Of a stretch of DNA of 64,000 nt, positions 35,171 through 45,803 are shown piece after piece. The stretch lies in the NCBI GenBank assembly GCA_016946835.1, contig JACVTC010000026.1, positions 830,001 to 894,000 on the forward strand. Direction: 5' to 3'. The first letter of the stretch is position 1; the number at the start of each line of letters is the position of its first letter. The translations under genes were made by a program, and so were the position numbers. The notes beneath the pieces are model-generated. The model worked only from the letters and a program-made list of their open reading frames with translations, was not told the origin of the DNA and made no database searches. Origin of the DNA: Neocallimastix lanati (nom. inval.) (lineage: Eukaryota > Neocallimastigomycota > Neocallimastigomycetes > Neocallimastigales > Neocallimastigaceae).

Positions 35171-36523
35171 TATAACAGAATTAATAATTACAATTATTTT
35201 ATTATGTTAAGATTTTGATATAATTTATAATTTAAATTTAAATAAAATAATATGTTTTAATAAAAATATTCACTAAGTCGATATGTCTATATAGTAATAT
35301 ACTATATAGATATATAATAATAATAATAAATATTTAAATGTTTAGTTTAATGAAAATTTATTTATAATAAACTTTGATAATTAGAATTATCAAATTAATT
35401 TGATTTTAAATTTATTGATTTTATTTAATAATAAAATATCTATAATATATTACTATTAAGGTAATTTTACAATAACCTTACAAAGAACATAAAAGATAGA
35501 TTTTTACATCTTTCTTTTATACTTTGTAAGTTACATAATAATAATATTTAATTATAAGATAGTAATAATATAGTAATATAAATACTAATAAAATATAAGG
35601 ATAAATTTAATTATATAATTAATTTGAATAATTGAATTTAATATAGATATGTTTGTAAACATATATAAAAACATAATATAAATAAAATACACGTGACGTC
35701 AAATGTATCATTGAAATTAATTATTAATATAAACCTTATTTATTAATATTCTCAGAATTATTAGGCCTAAGATAACCCTTTAAATATTAAACAAGAATTT
35801 ATATTAATTATTAATTATTTAAATATATATATTATTTATAATTAAATAAATAATATTTTTAATTATTGAAATGTAAATAACTGAAATTGAGATTTCAATT
35901 CAGTTATAATTTCAACATATTATTTTAATATTTAGTATTATTTTTCAATAAAGTTTTAAAACAAATAATTAAATTTAAAAAATATTATTTCTGGTATAGT
36001 TGTTAGTAACTAATACCATGAATCAGACTACTTAGGGTTCGATTCACATTTATTATTATTTTATAGTTTTATTCTAAAAAATATCTAGAAGATTCTTTAT
36101 AGTTCAAGAAATTACTAGAATTTCTTGATAATTCTTGTGTTTAATTAATTAAAATTTATTCTATTAAATTCTTAATTCTATTGTTTTCTATTGTTTTCTA
36201 AATTTTTCGATTTTTAAGAACTTTTTAGAAACTTTTATTTTTATTTTTTAATAACTTTAACTTTTGAAAAAAATATAAATATGAGTAAAATTCTTATTAA
36301 CAAATATTCTTTTCTTTGTGTTTTTTATTTTAATTTTGTTTAGTTAATAAAACTTAATTTTTTAATAAATCTTTTTTTAATATTAATACTATATCAACCC
36401 TTGCGGCTTATAGTATTATAATAAATATAATTAATAAAATAATTAAAAAAAAAATAAATAAAAAATAAAATAATTTTTGTTTTTTTGTGAGTGTTATTAT
36501 ATTTATTATAATATTTTGTTATA
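35171..36523. mobile_element. 1353-bp LTR-like insert in copia C (TSD CATAC)
   Basis: It is flanked by CATAC at 35166-35170 and 36524-36528. The ends are inverted: TATAACAGAATT at the left and TTTTGTTATA at the right (TATAACA/TGTTATA). There is no coding frame. The 5-bp duplication and inverted ends suit a solo LTR (TG..CA mutated to TA..TA) of a family otherwise absent from the window, or a non-autonomous element. It contains tRNA-like A and B boxes (35992-36045) and a stem TAATACTATA/TATAGTATTA near 36385-36420. Confidence 0.8.
35992..36045 (+). ncRNA. tRNA-like sequence with Pol III A and B boxes
   Basis: TGGTATAGTTG (35992-36002) fits the A-box TRGYNNARNNG exactly. GGTTCGATTC (36036-36045) fits the B-box GGTTCGANTCC but for the last base. 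The 33-nt gap is within tRNA range. The anticodon and T stems do not pair well, so this is a degenerate tRNA-derived segment and not a tRNA gene. Confidence 0.4.
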
Positions 36524-36784
36524 CATACTGTCTAATTCGTCCTTTACTGCTTTGAACCATTCCTTTTTATCAACTTTAGTGTATATATCTTTATAATCAT
36601 ATGGTTCACATAATTTCTCATTCACTGATAATATCGAATATACATTATTATTTTTATTAGTAGATAATGTGTAATTATCATTTAATATATCGTTTATATT
36701 GAAAGATTTTATTTTCTTATTATTTGTAAAGATGTGATTATCCCAATCACATTTTAAATTAAAAATTTTTCTTGTGTAATTCAA

Positions 36785-38326
36785 AAATGTAAATTATTCT
36801 TTGATTTATAAAATAATAAACAAAGTAAATAAATCATATGAACTAAAATTTTGATTTATATTCTTTAAGCCACAAGATAAATTTTTAATGTAATAATTTT
36901 TATAAAATTTAATTCTGAGAAAATTATTGTTGTAAAATAATTTAAATGAATTAATTAAAGTTTAAAACAAAATAAATTAATAATTTATTTTGTGAAAATT
37001 AAGTTTCAAAATTTAATCATGACTCCTTTAACTTTTTTTTTAAATCGAAAATAAATAAAGACTTTACTTATAATATTAAAATAATAAATAGATAATAAAT
37101 GTACTTAATTTTAATTATTTAGTATTTAGTTTAATTAATAATTATATTTTTCTAAATTTAGCTATAGTTTATAAATTTATTATTTAATAAAATTCATTAG
37201 GATAGTTTTATATTAAAATATATGTAATTTAAATAAAATAATATATTATCAATGTATTTAGAAAAAGTATAAATAGAAGATACTTTTCATATTTTTTTCT
37301 CGATGTAATTGTTACTGAACAAATAACTATTAATAAATATTAAATATTAATAAAATATATTTTTAATAAAAAATTTTTTTTAATAAAATAACATTTATTG
37401 TGTCTTGTTATTGTAATCTATTTTAGTATTTTCTTTTACATTATTATAATTATTATTATTTTGTTCATCTGATTCTTTATATTTTCTTTTTATTTTTATG
37501 ATTTTATATTTTTTATTATTTATGTTTATATCATTTGTTTCATTTACATTCGTATTATTTGTGTTTTGTTTATTTGAATTTAATTCCGTTCTTTCAATTT
37601 GTTCATTTGGACTTTTATTTAATTCAATATTTCTTTTGTTAATTATATTTTGTTGGTTTGAATTTACATTAAATTCAATATTTCTCTTATTGTTATCGAT
37701 ATTAATTTCATTGTTTACATTGTTTATATTATTATTAATATTGTTATTATTATTTCCAATTATTTTATTTTCGTTTTTATTTAAATTCAAATTATTCAAA
37801 TTATTATAATTATTATTTATATTTTCATTTCTGATGTTTACATTATTTGAATTGTTTTGATTTAATTTGTTTAAATTGTTTAAATTATCTTGGTTATTAT
37901 TTAAGTTACTTTGATTTTTGTATATACTTTTATCATTTAAAATTTTTAAATTTGAATTTAAATTTGAATTTAAATTTGAATTTAAATTATTACTTTGATT
38001 ATTTACATTAACGTTGATGTTTTCTTCACCATTAGCAATGTTTGTAGTGTTATTATTTAAATTATTATTTTTTAAATTATTATAATTTAAATCATTGTTA
38101 CTTACTTGATATGGTCGATTTAAATTATCAAATTGAACATTTTTGTAATTGTTTAAATTATTTAAATTATTATAATTAATATTATTTAAATTATTATTTT
38201 CATAATTACCGTAATAAAATTGACCATTATTTTTGTTTAAGAAATTATTATAATTTTCATTTTGAATGTAATTATTTTTATTTATGTAATTTAAATTTGG
38301 ATTTTGAAAATTTTGAAATGGGTAAT
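36785..38326 (-). pseudogene. Copia C Asn-rich integrase-RT linker
   Basis: The minus strand encodes long Asn/Ile/Lys tracts (for example 37395-37799), with AATAATAAT-type and TTTAAATTC repeats. It lies between the integrase end and the RT start. It is unusually long (about 1.5 kb) compared with ordinary copia linkers. The frame is not continuous throughout. Confidence 0.6.
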
Positions 38327-39532
38327 TTAAATTATTAATAAAAGGTAAATGGTCACGTCACTTGGGTAATTATAAATTTTGTAATTTAAATTATTTGGAT
38401 ATAAAATATTATATGGATTAATTGTATTGGTTGGTTGATTCAAAAATTTATTTTGATCCATATTATAATTAATTTCATTATTAATTTCTTTGTTTACACT
38501 TGTTGATTCATTAATTTTTGTGTTATCCAAATTATTATTTAATTTATTATTTTCTGTGTTACCTATGTTTTCTTCATTTTCTCCTTCTTTATTATAATCA
38601 CTGTTTAATTTCATTTGTTCTTCTTCTTCTTCTTCTTCATCCATAACTCTATTAAAATAAAGCATTTCTGGTGTAGAAGGAGGGGCTGAAGCATTACCTG
38701 GAACATCTTCGAAAAATTCTACAGTTCTTGCTAAAACTATCTTATTATTAGTAGTATCATAAATTATATATGCAGTTGGATTTGTTTCGTCATATCCAAG
38801 GAATATACCTGGAAGTGATGTTCCATTGAATTTTTTTCTGAATTGTTTGGGTACATAGAAGAATGCCTGACATCCGAACACTCTGAATTTGTCATAGTCA
38901 ACTCTTCTATTATATAGTTCTTCAAAAGGTACTTTATTATTGTTACCTGCATGTGGTAACCTATTATGAATGTAGTTTGCGGTTCTTACTGCGTCTTCCC
39001 AGTATTTATGATTAAGTTTTCCTCCTTTCAACATAGAACCAGCATTGTATATTAATGTACCTTGAAGTCTTTCCACCCTTCCGTTTTGTTGTGGATTATA
39101 AGCTATACTATTTTGATGTTCTATACCATTTTCATCATAGAACTTGTCGAACTGGTTATTATAAAATTCAGTTCCATTATCGGTTCTGATATGTTTAACA
39201 TTGTAATTAAAGATGTTTTTTATTTTTTTGTACCACTTTATGAACGTATTAAATGTATCAGCTTTGCTTTTCATAAAATACACCCATGCATATCGTGTAT
39301 AGTCATCTAATATTGTAAGAAAATATTTGTTTCCATAAAGAGAAGTATCTGGAGAAGATACTGTGTCCATATGAATCAGTTCGAAAGGTTCCTTGCTATT
39401 ATTAATAACCTTTTTATATGGTTTATTTTTCATTTTATACGAACATATATTACAGCCTTCTTTTATTTTAATTGTACTTAGTTTATCCTTAATGTTATCT
39501 ATGTTAGCATGACCTAAACGTTTGTGCCACAA
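38327..39532 (-). CDS. Copia C integrase
   Basis: A 401-codon frame. It starts with the pre-integrase HHCC region (WHKRLGHANIDNIKDKLS, then CNICSYKMKNKP), followed by the DDE core: HMDTVSSPD, IRTDNGTEFYN and NGRVERLQGTL. The C-terminal part (FRVFGCQAFFYVPKQ, GIFLGYDETNPTAYIIYD) is typical of copia. The protease frame (39534-40080) lies one base out of register at the AAAATTTT run near 39533. It would integrate the cDNA if expressed. Confidence 0.87.
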   Translation of the reverse strand: MWHKRLGHANIDNIKDKLSTIKIKEGCNICSYKMKNKPYKKVINNSKEPFELIHMDTVSSPDTSLYGNKYFLTILDDYTRYAWVYFMKSKADTFNTFIKWYKKIKNIFNYNVKHIRTDNGTEFYNNQFDKFYDENGIEHQNSIAYNPQQNGRVERLQGTLIYNAGSMLKGGKLNHKYWEDAVRTANYIHNRLPHAGNNNKVPFEELYNRRVDYDKFRVFGCQAFFYVPKQFRKKFNGTSLPGIFLGYDETNPTAYIIYDTTNNKIVLARTVEFFEDVPGNASAPPSTPEMLYFNRVMDEEEEEEEQMKLNSDYNKEGENEENIGNTENNKLNNNLDNTKINESTSVNKEINNEINYNMDQNKFLNQPTNTINPYNILYPNNLNYKIYNYPSDVTIYLLLII

Positions 39533-39533
39533 T

Positions 39534-40080
39534 TCAAAATTTTATGATATTATTACATTTTATTGCATTATTTGTATTGTGATTATATTTTATTTTATTT
39601 TTAAACGTCCAAATTTTATATATTCTTGAGCTATTTGATTTTGTTGTCGTTATTCTTTTTCCTCCTGGATCAAATATAGATACTAGATTTTTGTTATTAT
39701 GTCTATAAAATAAGGTTTTGTAGCCTTCATCACTTAAATTATCTATTGATAATAGGCTTCTCTTAAATTCTGGTATATACAATACATTCTTCAATTTAAT
39801 TTCGTTATTATTAATGTATCCTATATACGAACCAATGTATGTAGCAGCAACTGCATCACCATCAGAGAATTGAATTATTTCATTACATTTTCTTTTATCA
39901 ATCAATGTATTAGAATTATTAGTCATATGATATGTAGCACCAGAATCTATCGTCCAACTAACTATACTTTTTGGAATATTCTTCTGTTCTGCTAAATTCG
40001 ATAGATAGTAGCTACTCTTGATATTCGCTGGAAGTGTTACTTTGTTTACACTGGTATTCCTTATATTCTTTTTATTTTCT
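39534..40080 (-). CDS. Copia C protease region
   Basis: The minus strand reads SIVSWTIDSGATYHMTNNSN with the catalytic DSGA at about 39942-39953, followed by FSDGDAVAATYIGSYIGY and LKNVLYIPEFKRSLLSI, the copia aspartic protease pattern. It is in the +1 frame relative to gag. The overlap region before 40081 reads open, so a programmed shift or a simple indel could join them. Confidence 0.78.
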
Positions 40081-40908
40081 TTAGTAGTATTTTGGCCTCG
40101 GTGTCACAGCATTTGATGATTCTCCTTCGTCATCAGTATCATAATCTCTCAGATCATTTATAGAATCCGCAAATTCACAGTAGGTTTCTGGTTTTTTATT
40201 AGTAGCATTATTGGCATGTGCTCTATTATTACTTTTATTATTCTTATTCTTTCTATTGTGCCAGCAGTTCTTTGCTATATGACCTATCTTCCCACATATA
40301 AAACATTTCCTATTTTCTTTATTGTTATTATTCTTGTTATTGCTTCTGTTGTTTTCTTTACTTTTAAGTTGAGTTCTGTTATTTACTTTAGTTGTATTTA
40401 AAATGACTGCTGCTTTGTTTCTTTGTTTATTTTTTGATTCTTCCTTTAAATATTTTATGTATGGAATTGTCGTTTTTAAGAGTTTACAACTTTCAGTGTA
40501 TTTTTTCTTGGTTGAAATAATATTTGTTTCTATGACAGTTTCATAAGGTAACGCAGAATACAAAATATTGTATTTCTTTTCTTCAGATAGCACTTCACCA
40601 AGTACATACAGTTCTCCAAAAATTCTATCTAATTCGGCAATGAATAATGATATATCTGAATCTTTTTGATATATCAATGTTTCCAGTTGATTGTTTAGTT
40701 CATTCTTTTTTTCTTCATTAGATTTATTATTCCCTTCCATTATGATTTTGTTTTCTGGAATTTCGTTCTCTTGTATTGTTTTTAATCTTTCATTGATATA
40801 TTCTACGACACCATTTATTTGTAAGACCATTTCCATGTCAGGTAACCAAATGTTATAATTGTCTTTCGTCAACATTACTTTTGTTGACGTTACATTTGTT
40901 ATGCTCAT
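40081..40908 (-). CDS. Copia C gag
   Basis: A 275-codon frame from MSITNVTSTKVMLTKDNYNI. The UBN2-like gag body runs to about residue 165 (DSDISLFIAELDRIFGELYV, YSALPYETVIETNI). The CCHC knuckle CFICGKIGHIAKNC is about residues 204-217. It ends at TAA near 40081. It is 90 nt inside the primer site. Confidence 0.87.
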   Translation of the reverse strand: MSITNVTSTKVMLTKDNYNIWLPDMEMVLQINGVVEYINERLKTIQENEIPENKIIMEGNNKSNEEKKNELNNQLETLIYQKDSDISLFIAELDRIFGELYVLGEVLSEEKKYNILYSALPYETVIETNIISTKKKYTESCKLLKTTIPYIKYLKEESKNKQRNKAAVILNTTKVNNRTQLKSKENNRSNNKNNNNKENRKCFICGKIGHIAKNCWHNRKNKNNKSNNRAHANNATNKKPETYCEFADSINDLRDYDTDDEGESSNAVTPRPKYY

Positions 40909-40997
40909 TTTTATATTGAGTTTTGTTATTATTTTTAAAAAGAATTATTTTATTTTTTATATTCACAACACTACAAATATTTTGCACATATAAGTCT

Positions 40998-41013
40998 ATG
41001 AGACTCTTAATCT
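40998..41013 (-). promoter_or_regulatory. Primer-binding site of copia C
   Basis: ATGAGACTCTTAATCT on the plus strand touches the 5' LTR at 41013. It is identical to the sites of copia A, B and D. Confidence 0.8.
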
Positions 41014-41238
41014 TTTAAATTTATTTTTGTGTTTAATTAATCGCTTTTATTTATTTTATTAAGTTCTTTTTTTTAATTATAAAAAATATTATTATTTTTA
41101 TATCAATACATTTACATAATACAATCATATTTTTGTACTAGCTCATTATTATAATATATATAAACCTCAATACAATATTTATTTTAAATATATTTTAACT
41201 TAATAATTAATAAACTATAATAAACTTTATTTTTAACA
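41013..41238 (-). repeat. 5' LTR of copia C
   Basis: 226 bp, matching 33456-33697. It is followed by TATTA, the duplicated target. Confidence 0.87.
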
Positions 41239-41355
41239 TATTATTATACTATTACATACATTATATCATTAATATACTTTATAATATCTTAATGTACATT
41301 ACTTAACAATTTTTAATAATATAAATTAAATTTTAATAATATTATAGAAATTATA

Positions 41356-41391
<36 letters not shown>

Positions 41392-41518
41392 TTATTATTA
41401 TAATTATTTTATTAAATGTTCAAATGAAATAAATTAATATAATTTCTATATTTGTAGGTATAAACTTTACTTTTGTTCTATAATTGTACCTAAGAAAGTT
41501 AAAATATCAATCATAAGA

Positions 41519-41564
41519 ATAACAGCAAAAGTCGAATCAATAATGATTCGGCTTTTGCTGTTAT
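41519..41564 (+). other. 21-bp hairpin with relatively high GC
   Basis: The left arm 41519-41539 (ATAACAGCAAAAGTCGAATC..) and right arm 41544-41564 pair over 21 bp with one G-U and a 4-nt loop ATAA. A run AAAAATTTTATT follows. The arms are much richer in G and C than the surrounding 3 kb. It could be a small RNA precursor, an RNA-end structure or a tiny foldback. Confidence 0.6.
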
Positions 41565-41970
41565 AAAAATTTTATTATTTATAAATACAGTTTTATCAAA
41601 TAAGAAGGTTCAAATAAAGAGGTCCAATCTAAAACAATCTGTAAAGAAAATTATTATTTTGGAATATCTCCAGATTTTTTTTTATTATGCTTTACTTTTC
41701 TATTCATTTTTTTTTCTCTTTTGATTTTTATTTTTATTTTTCATTTTTTTTTCTCATTTGATTTTTATTTTTATTTTTCATTTTTTTTTCTCATTTGATT
41801 TTTGTTTTTATTTTTCATTTTTTTTTCTCATTTGATTTTTATTTTTATTCTTCATTTTTTTTTTATTTTATATTTATTCTATTTTTATTCTTATATTTAT
41901 TTTAAATCTTTTTTTATATTTATACTTATTAATTACTATTTATATTATTCACAAATCAATTATAAAAGTA

Positions 41971-42045
41971 ATGGAAAATTTTATATTATTAAAAAAAAAA
42001 AAAAAAAAAAAATTAATTTTATTAAATAATATAAAAATTTTCCAT
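41971..42045. repeat. Inverted repeat around an A-run
   Basis: ATGGAAAATTTTATATTATT (41971-41990) is mirrored by AATAATATAAAAATTTTCCAT (42025-42045, one extra A), with a 21-nt A-run in the loop. Confidence 0.65.
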
Positions 42046-42146
42046 AAAGTTAAAAAAATATTGATTATATCATTCATAATAAAACCTTATGTATTAAGAT
42101 ATAAGATATATATATTAAAAAAACAACTTTTATGAATAAATTTTAA

Positions 42147-42304
<158 letters not shown>

Positions 42305-43612
42305 AAAAGTATTTAAAATTACTAATATAATAAAATAAATTTAGAATCTATTAATCAAGAATATTATTTGTATATTAATATAACTGAATAAATTTAAAAA
42401 AAAATAATTATTAGAAATATAATGTTAACAATTATAATTATAAAAATTATTATTTATACTTTTCTTTGAATTATAATATTATAATTATTATTTTTTATAA
42501 TTTGATTAGTTATAAAGTTCCATTTTTAATTAATAGTAAAGAATTTTATTTAATGATCATTAAATTTTTATTTTATATTATAATAATAGAATTTATTTTT
42601 TATTTTAAATTTTTTTTTTTTTTATAAAAGAATTAAATTTATTAAATTAAAATATAATTTATTGTTCTCTATATAAGTCTTTTCTTTTATTTTTAATTAA
42701 TTTGTTCTTAAAGTATTTATCTTTTATAAATAATGAATACAATTATTTATAATAATTTCTATAAATTTATAATTTAAATAAATTTAATAATAAATATAAA
42801 AAACATAAATATAAGCATATAAAAATAATAAGTACTTGAAAATAAGTAATTATATCATTTTTATAATAATTTAATAACATTACTTTTAATTTGAATTATT
42901 GAAAATAAAAATTATTTTTAGTTGAATAATTTGACACAACTGATAATACTAAATAAGATTATTATAATTAATGTTATAAATAATTCTATATATTATTTAT
43001 TGTATATTTTTAAGTTAAAAATGATTTTTAAGCAATAAAGACTAAAAACAAAAAAAAAAAAAAAAAATTGGTAAAGTACAAAAATATATATTATTAATAT
43101 ATTATTATATATTCTATATATATATAGAATATATAATAATAAATATATTAAGGTGTATAAATAGTAGGATTAACATTTAATAAAAATTATTACAACTAGG
43201 ATTTTGCTCTTGCTTAAGAATTAAAATATCATACATTAATTTATATTATAAACCATATTTATAATATAAAAAAAATATATTGATAAAAATATTTACCAAT
43301 ATTGCAACATAATTTATATTAATATTATATAGAATATATAACCAATTAATAAATTTTTTATTTCCTCCTAAGTATTAATATTAATTTAATAAAATAGAAG
43401 TAAATTTAATTATATTGTATTATATTCTATTTAAAATCTAATTTTGACCTAGCATTTTCTTAAAGATATAAAAAGAATTTTTTTTTTGTAATAGATTTTT
43501 TCAAAACACTATTCAGTATATATATATATATTTTTATTTTTAATTTAAAATTTATAAAAAGTTACAGATCAATATTTTAAGTCATATTATAAAATCTTCA
43601 AAAAAAAAAAAA

Positions 43613-43643
<31 letters not shown>

Positions 43644-44048
43644 AATAAAAAAAATAATAATAATAAAAAAAAAATAAAAAAAAAAAAATAAAAAATAAAA
43701 AATAATAAATAAAAAAATAGAAAAAAAGATTAAAATCATAGAATAATAATATTTATCAGAATAATAATAAATTATTGTAAAAAAAATTAAGACTTTTTTT
43801 CTCTTCCTGTAGATTAATAAAATATTTTCTATTTAAAAAAATAAAAAGATCATAAAATTAGTCATTCTATAATGTATTTTATTAAAAAAAATACTTAAAA
43901 CTCAAAAATATATATCTATATCATATTATATTTAAGAGGAAATAATATTCATTATAATATATATTAATTATTTGTAATTGTATAAAATAGAAAAAATAGC
44001 AATATATAATATCAATTAATCATCACAGTATATTATTTTTATTATTTA

Positions 44049-44105
<57 letters not shown>

Positions 44106-44296
44106 GTTTTATTAAAATTTTTAATTATCAATGAATATTTCAGAGTATGTATCTTTTATGATAATTTATTTAATTAATTCAAATAATTAATAATAAAAAA
44201 AATTCTAAATTTTTTTTTCTTTTCTAAAAAAATATATTTATATTAAAAAAATAAATAAATAAATATCAAAGTACTAAAGGCAAAAGACCAATAAAT

Positions 44297-45758
44297 ATGA
44301 ATTCCCCAAAATCATATACAAATCAGCCCTTTTCTTCACAGTACACACCTAAAACTTCAAAATCATATAATCCACAAATATTTTCACCGCAACCTCATAC
44401 AGCACAATTTAATACAGTATCATATAACTCATATAATTCATCAATATATTCTCCACAACCTCATACTTCCTTATTATATTCAAGATCAACTACACCAAAG
44501 CCACTACGATCTTTAAATAACAGTCCATTTAATGGAACGAGTTCAAATCTAGGAAATTTTACAATACATCATTCAAATTCTACTTCTAAATTATATATTA
44601 GAAAAGAACAAATACAAATGCCAACTGCTATTAGAACTATGAACAATAACAATAATAATCCAAATTTATTGCATCCTAATCATAATATATACGGAAATAA
44701 ACATCAAAATAAAAAATCCGTCCATAAGGTTTTTCTACAAACTCGTAAGGTTATCAATGATAAAAATAATGAGGAAGTTGAGGTTTCAACTGAAGTCACT
44801 CAACAACTCTACAAGGTAAATGGTTTAGAAAGAGAAGAAGCCTCATTATATTCATTTACCACTTATACTAACAATGATAAGAAAAAAAAGAAAAAAGAGG
44901 AATCATTAGATGCTCAAAGCTATTTATCCGACAATAGTAGTGGTAGTGAATCTATTAACCTAATAACTAAAGAAAAGAAAGAATATACATCTAATCTAAA
45001 TAGTATGAAAACAAAAATTGAATCTATTCCTTCCAATAATAGCTTAGAAGAGGATGATAGTAATGAAATTCTTTCATCGTCTATGAAATATAGTATACCA
45101 TTAAACGATACAATACCAAAAACTAATCAAAAGAAATACATTGATGATGCGGAAAAATACAATGAGAATTATATATCAGTCAATACAAATAAAAATTATT
45201 CTCAAAATAACAATATAAATCCTAATAGAAAAAGTAGTCTTCCAATAAATGGTACTTATAGTTCTGTTTATCATAATAAATATTTTAGTGATTATTCTAA
45301 ATGTACTTATAATAACAGTAGTAACCATAATAACAGTAGTCATAATGAATATGATGAAAATGGGCAAGTTAGTTTAGTTATATCACCATCAAGTGATGAA
45401 TCTTATATAGATGAAATTAGTAATTACTCACCAAGAAGTAGTTTTTCTAGATTTTCCTCATCATACCATAAAAGTAATGATGAGCAATTAAGTCATAATA
45501 AAAAAAATAATGCTTATAGGGAAAAAACTTTTTCAAATATTTCTATATATAATCCAAATCAAGCCTCTACTATAAATAGTATAGCTATTTCTCATTTTGA
45601 TTCAACAGATAATTCATTAAATGAATTAAATGAAAATTCTGAAGTAATGAATTCTGAAATAAATAATTCAAAACATCATAATAAAAGTAATGATCGTGGT
45701 CGTAAAACCCATAAAACAACAACTACTACTACTACAACATATGAAATTATTGAAGATT

Positions 45759-45803
<45 letters not shown>

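Larger units (their letters stand above)
33726..36784 (-). pseudogene. Copia C reverse transcriptase and RNase H, split by an insertion
   Basis: The exon-like pieces are 36506-36784 (start of the RT region, KEWFKAVKDELDSM), 34914-35168 (KDLNVYEMVSKVPKN, RKAILVARGFTQKQGVDYNN) and 33726-34868. Excising the 1353-bp insert with one CATAC copy joins DELDSM to KDLNVYEM in frame. A TAA at 34914-34916 replaces a probable CAA before IDIKSAYLNAELDEE. The catalytic YVDDILLTG (about 34640-34665) and the RNase H start RAYVDSDFGGDKETRRSTTG are intact. The end reads LKYVKSMDNLADGFTK. Apart from the insert and one stop the frame is clean, so the insertion is young. Confidence 0.87.
33456..41238 (-). mobile_element. 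Copia-type LTR retrotransposon C, full-length with nested insertion
   Basis: LTRs lie at 33456-33697 and 41013-41238 (minus-sense start TGTTAAAAATAAAG). They are very similar but for a ~16-bp length difference near AACCTCAA. The element is flanked by the 5-bp direct repeat TATTA (33451-33455 and 41239-41243). A purine tract CTTTAGGAGGAG (minus) precedes the 3' LTR and a primer site follows the 5' LTR. The gag-PR-INT-RT-RH order is copia. The reading frame is broken by a 1353-bp insert (35171-36523), one nonsense codon in RT and at least one frameshift, so it is full-length but inactive. Confidence 0.9.

Noticed and set aside
35992-36045. Intact tRNA gene
   Set aside because: A and B boxes are present, but the anticodon and T stems do not pair and no acceptor stem is seen, so only a tRNA-like relic is supported.
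37498-37809. Plus-strand hydrophobic frame with signal-peptide-like composition
   Set aside because: Antisense of the Asn-rich copia C linker.
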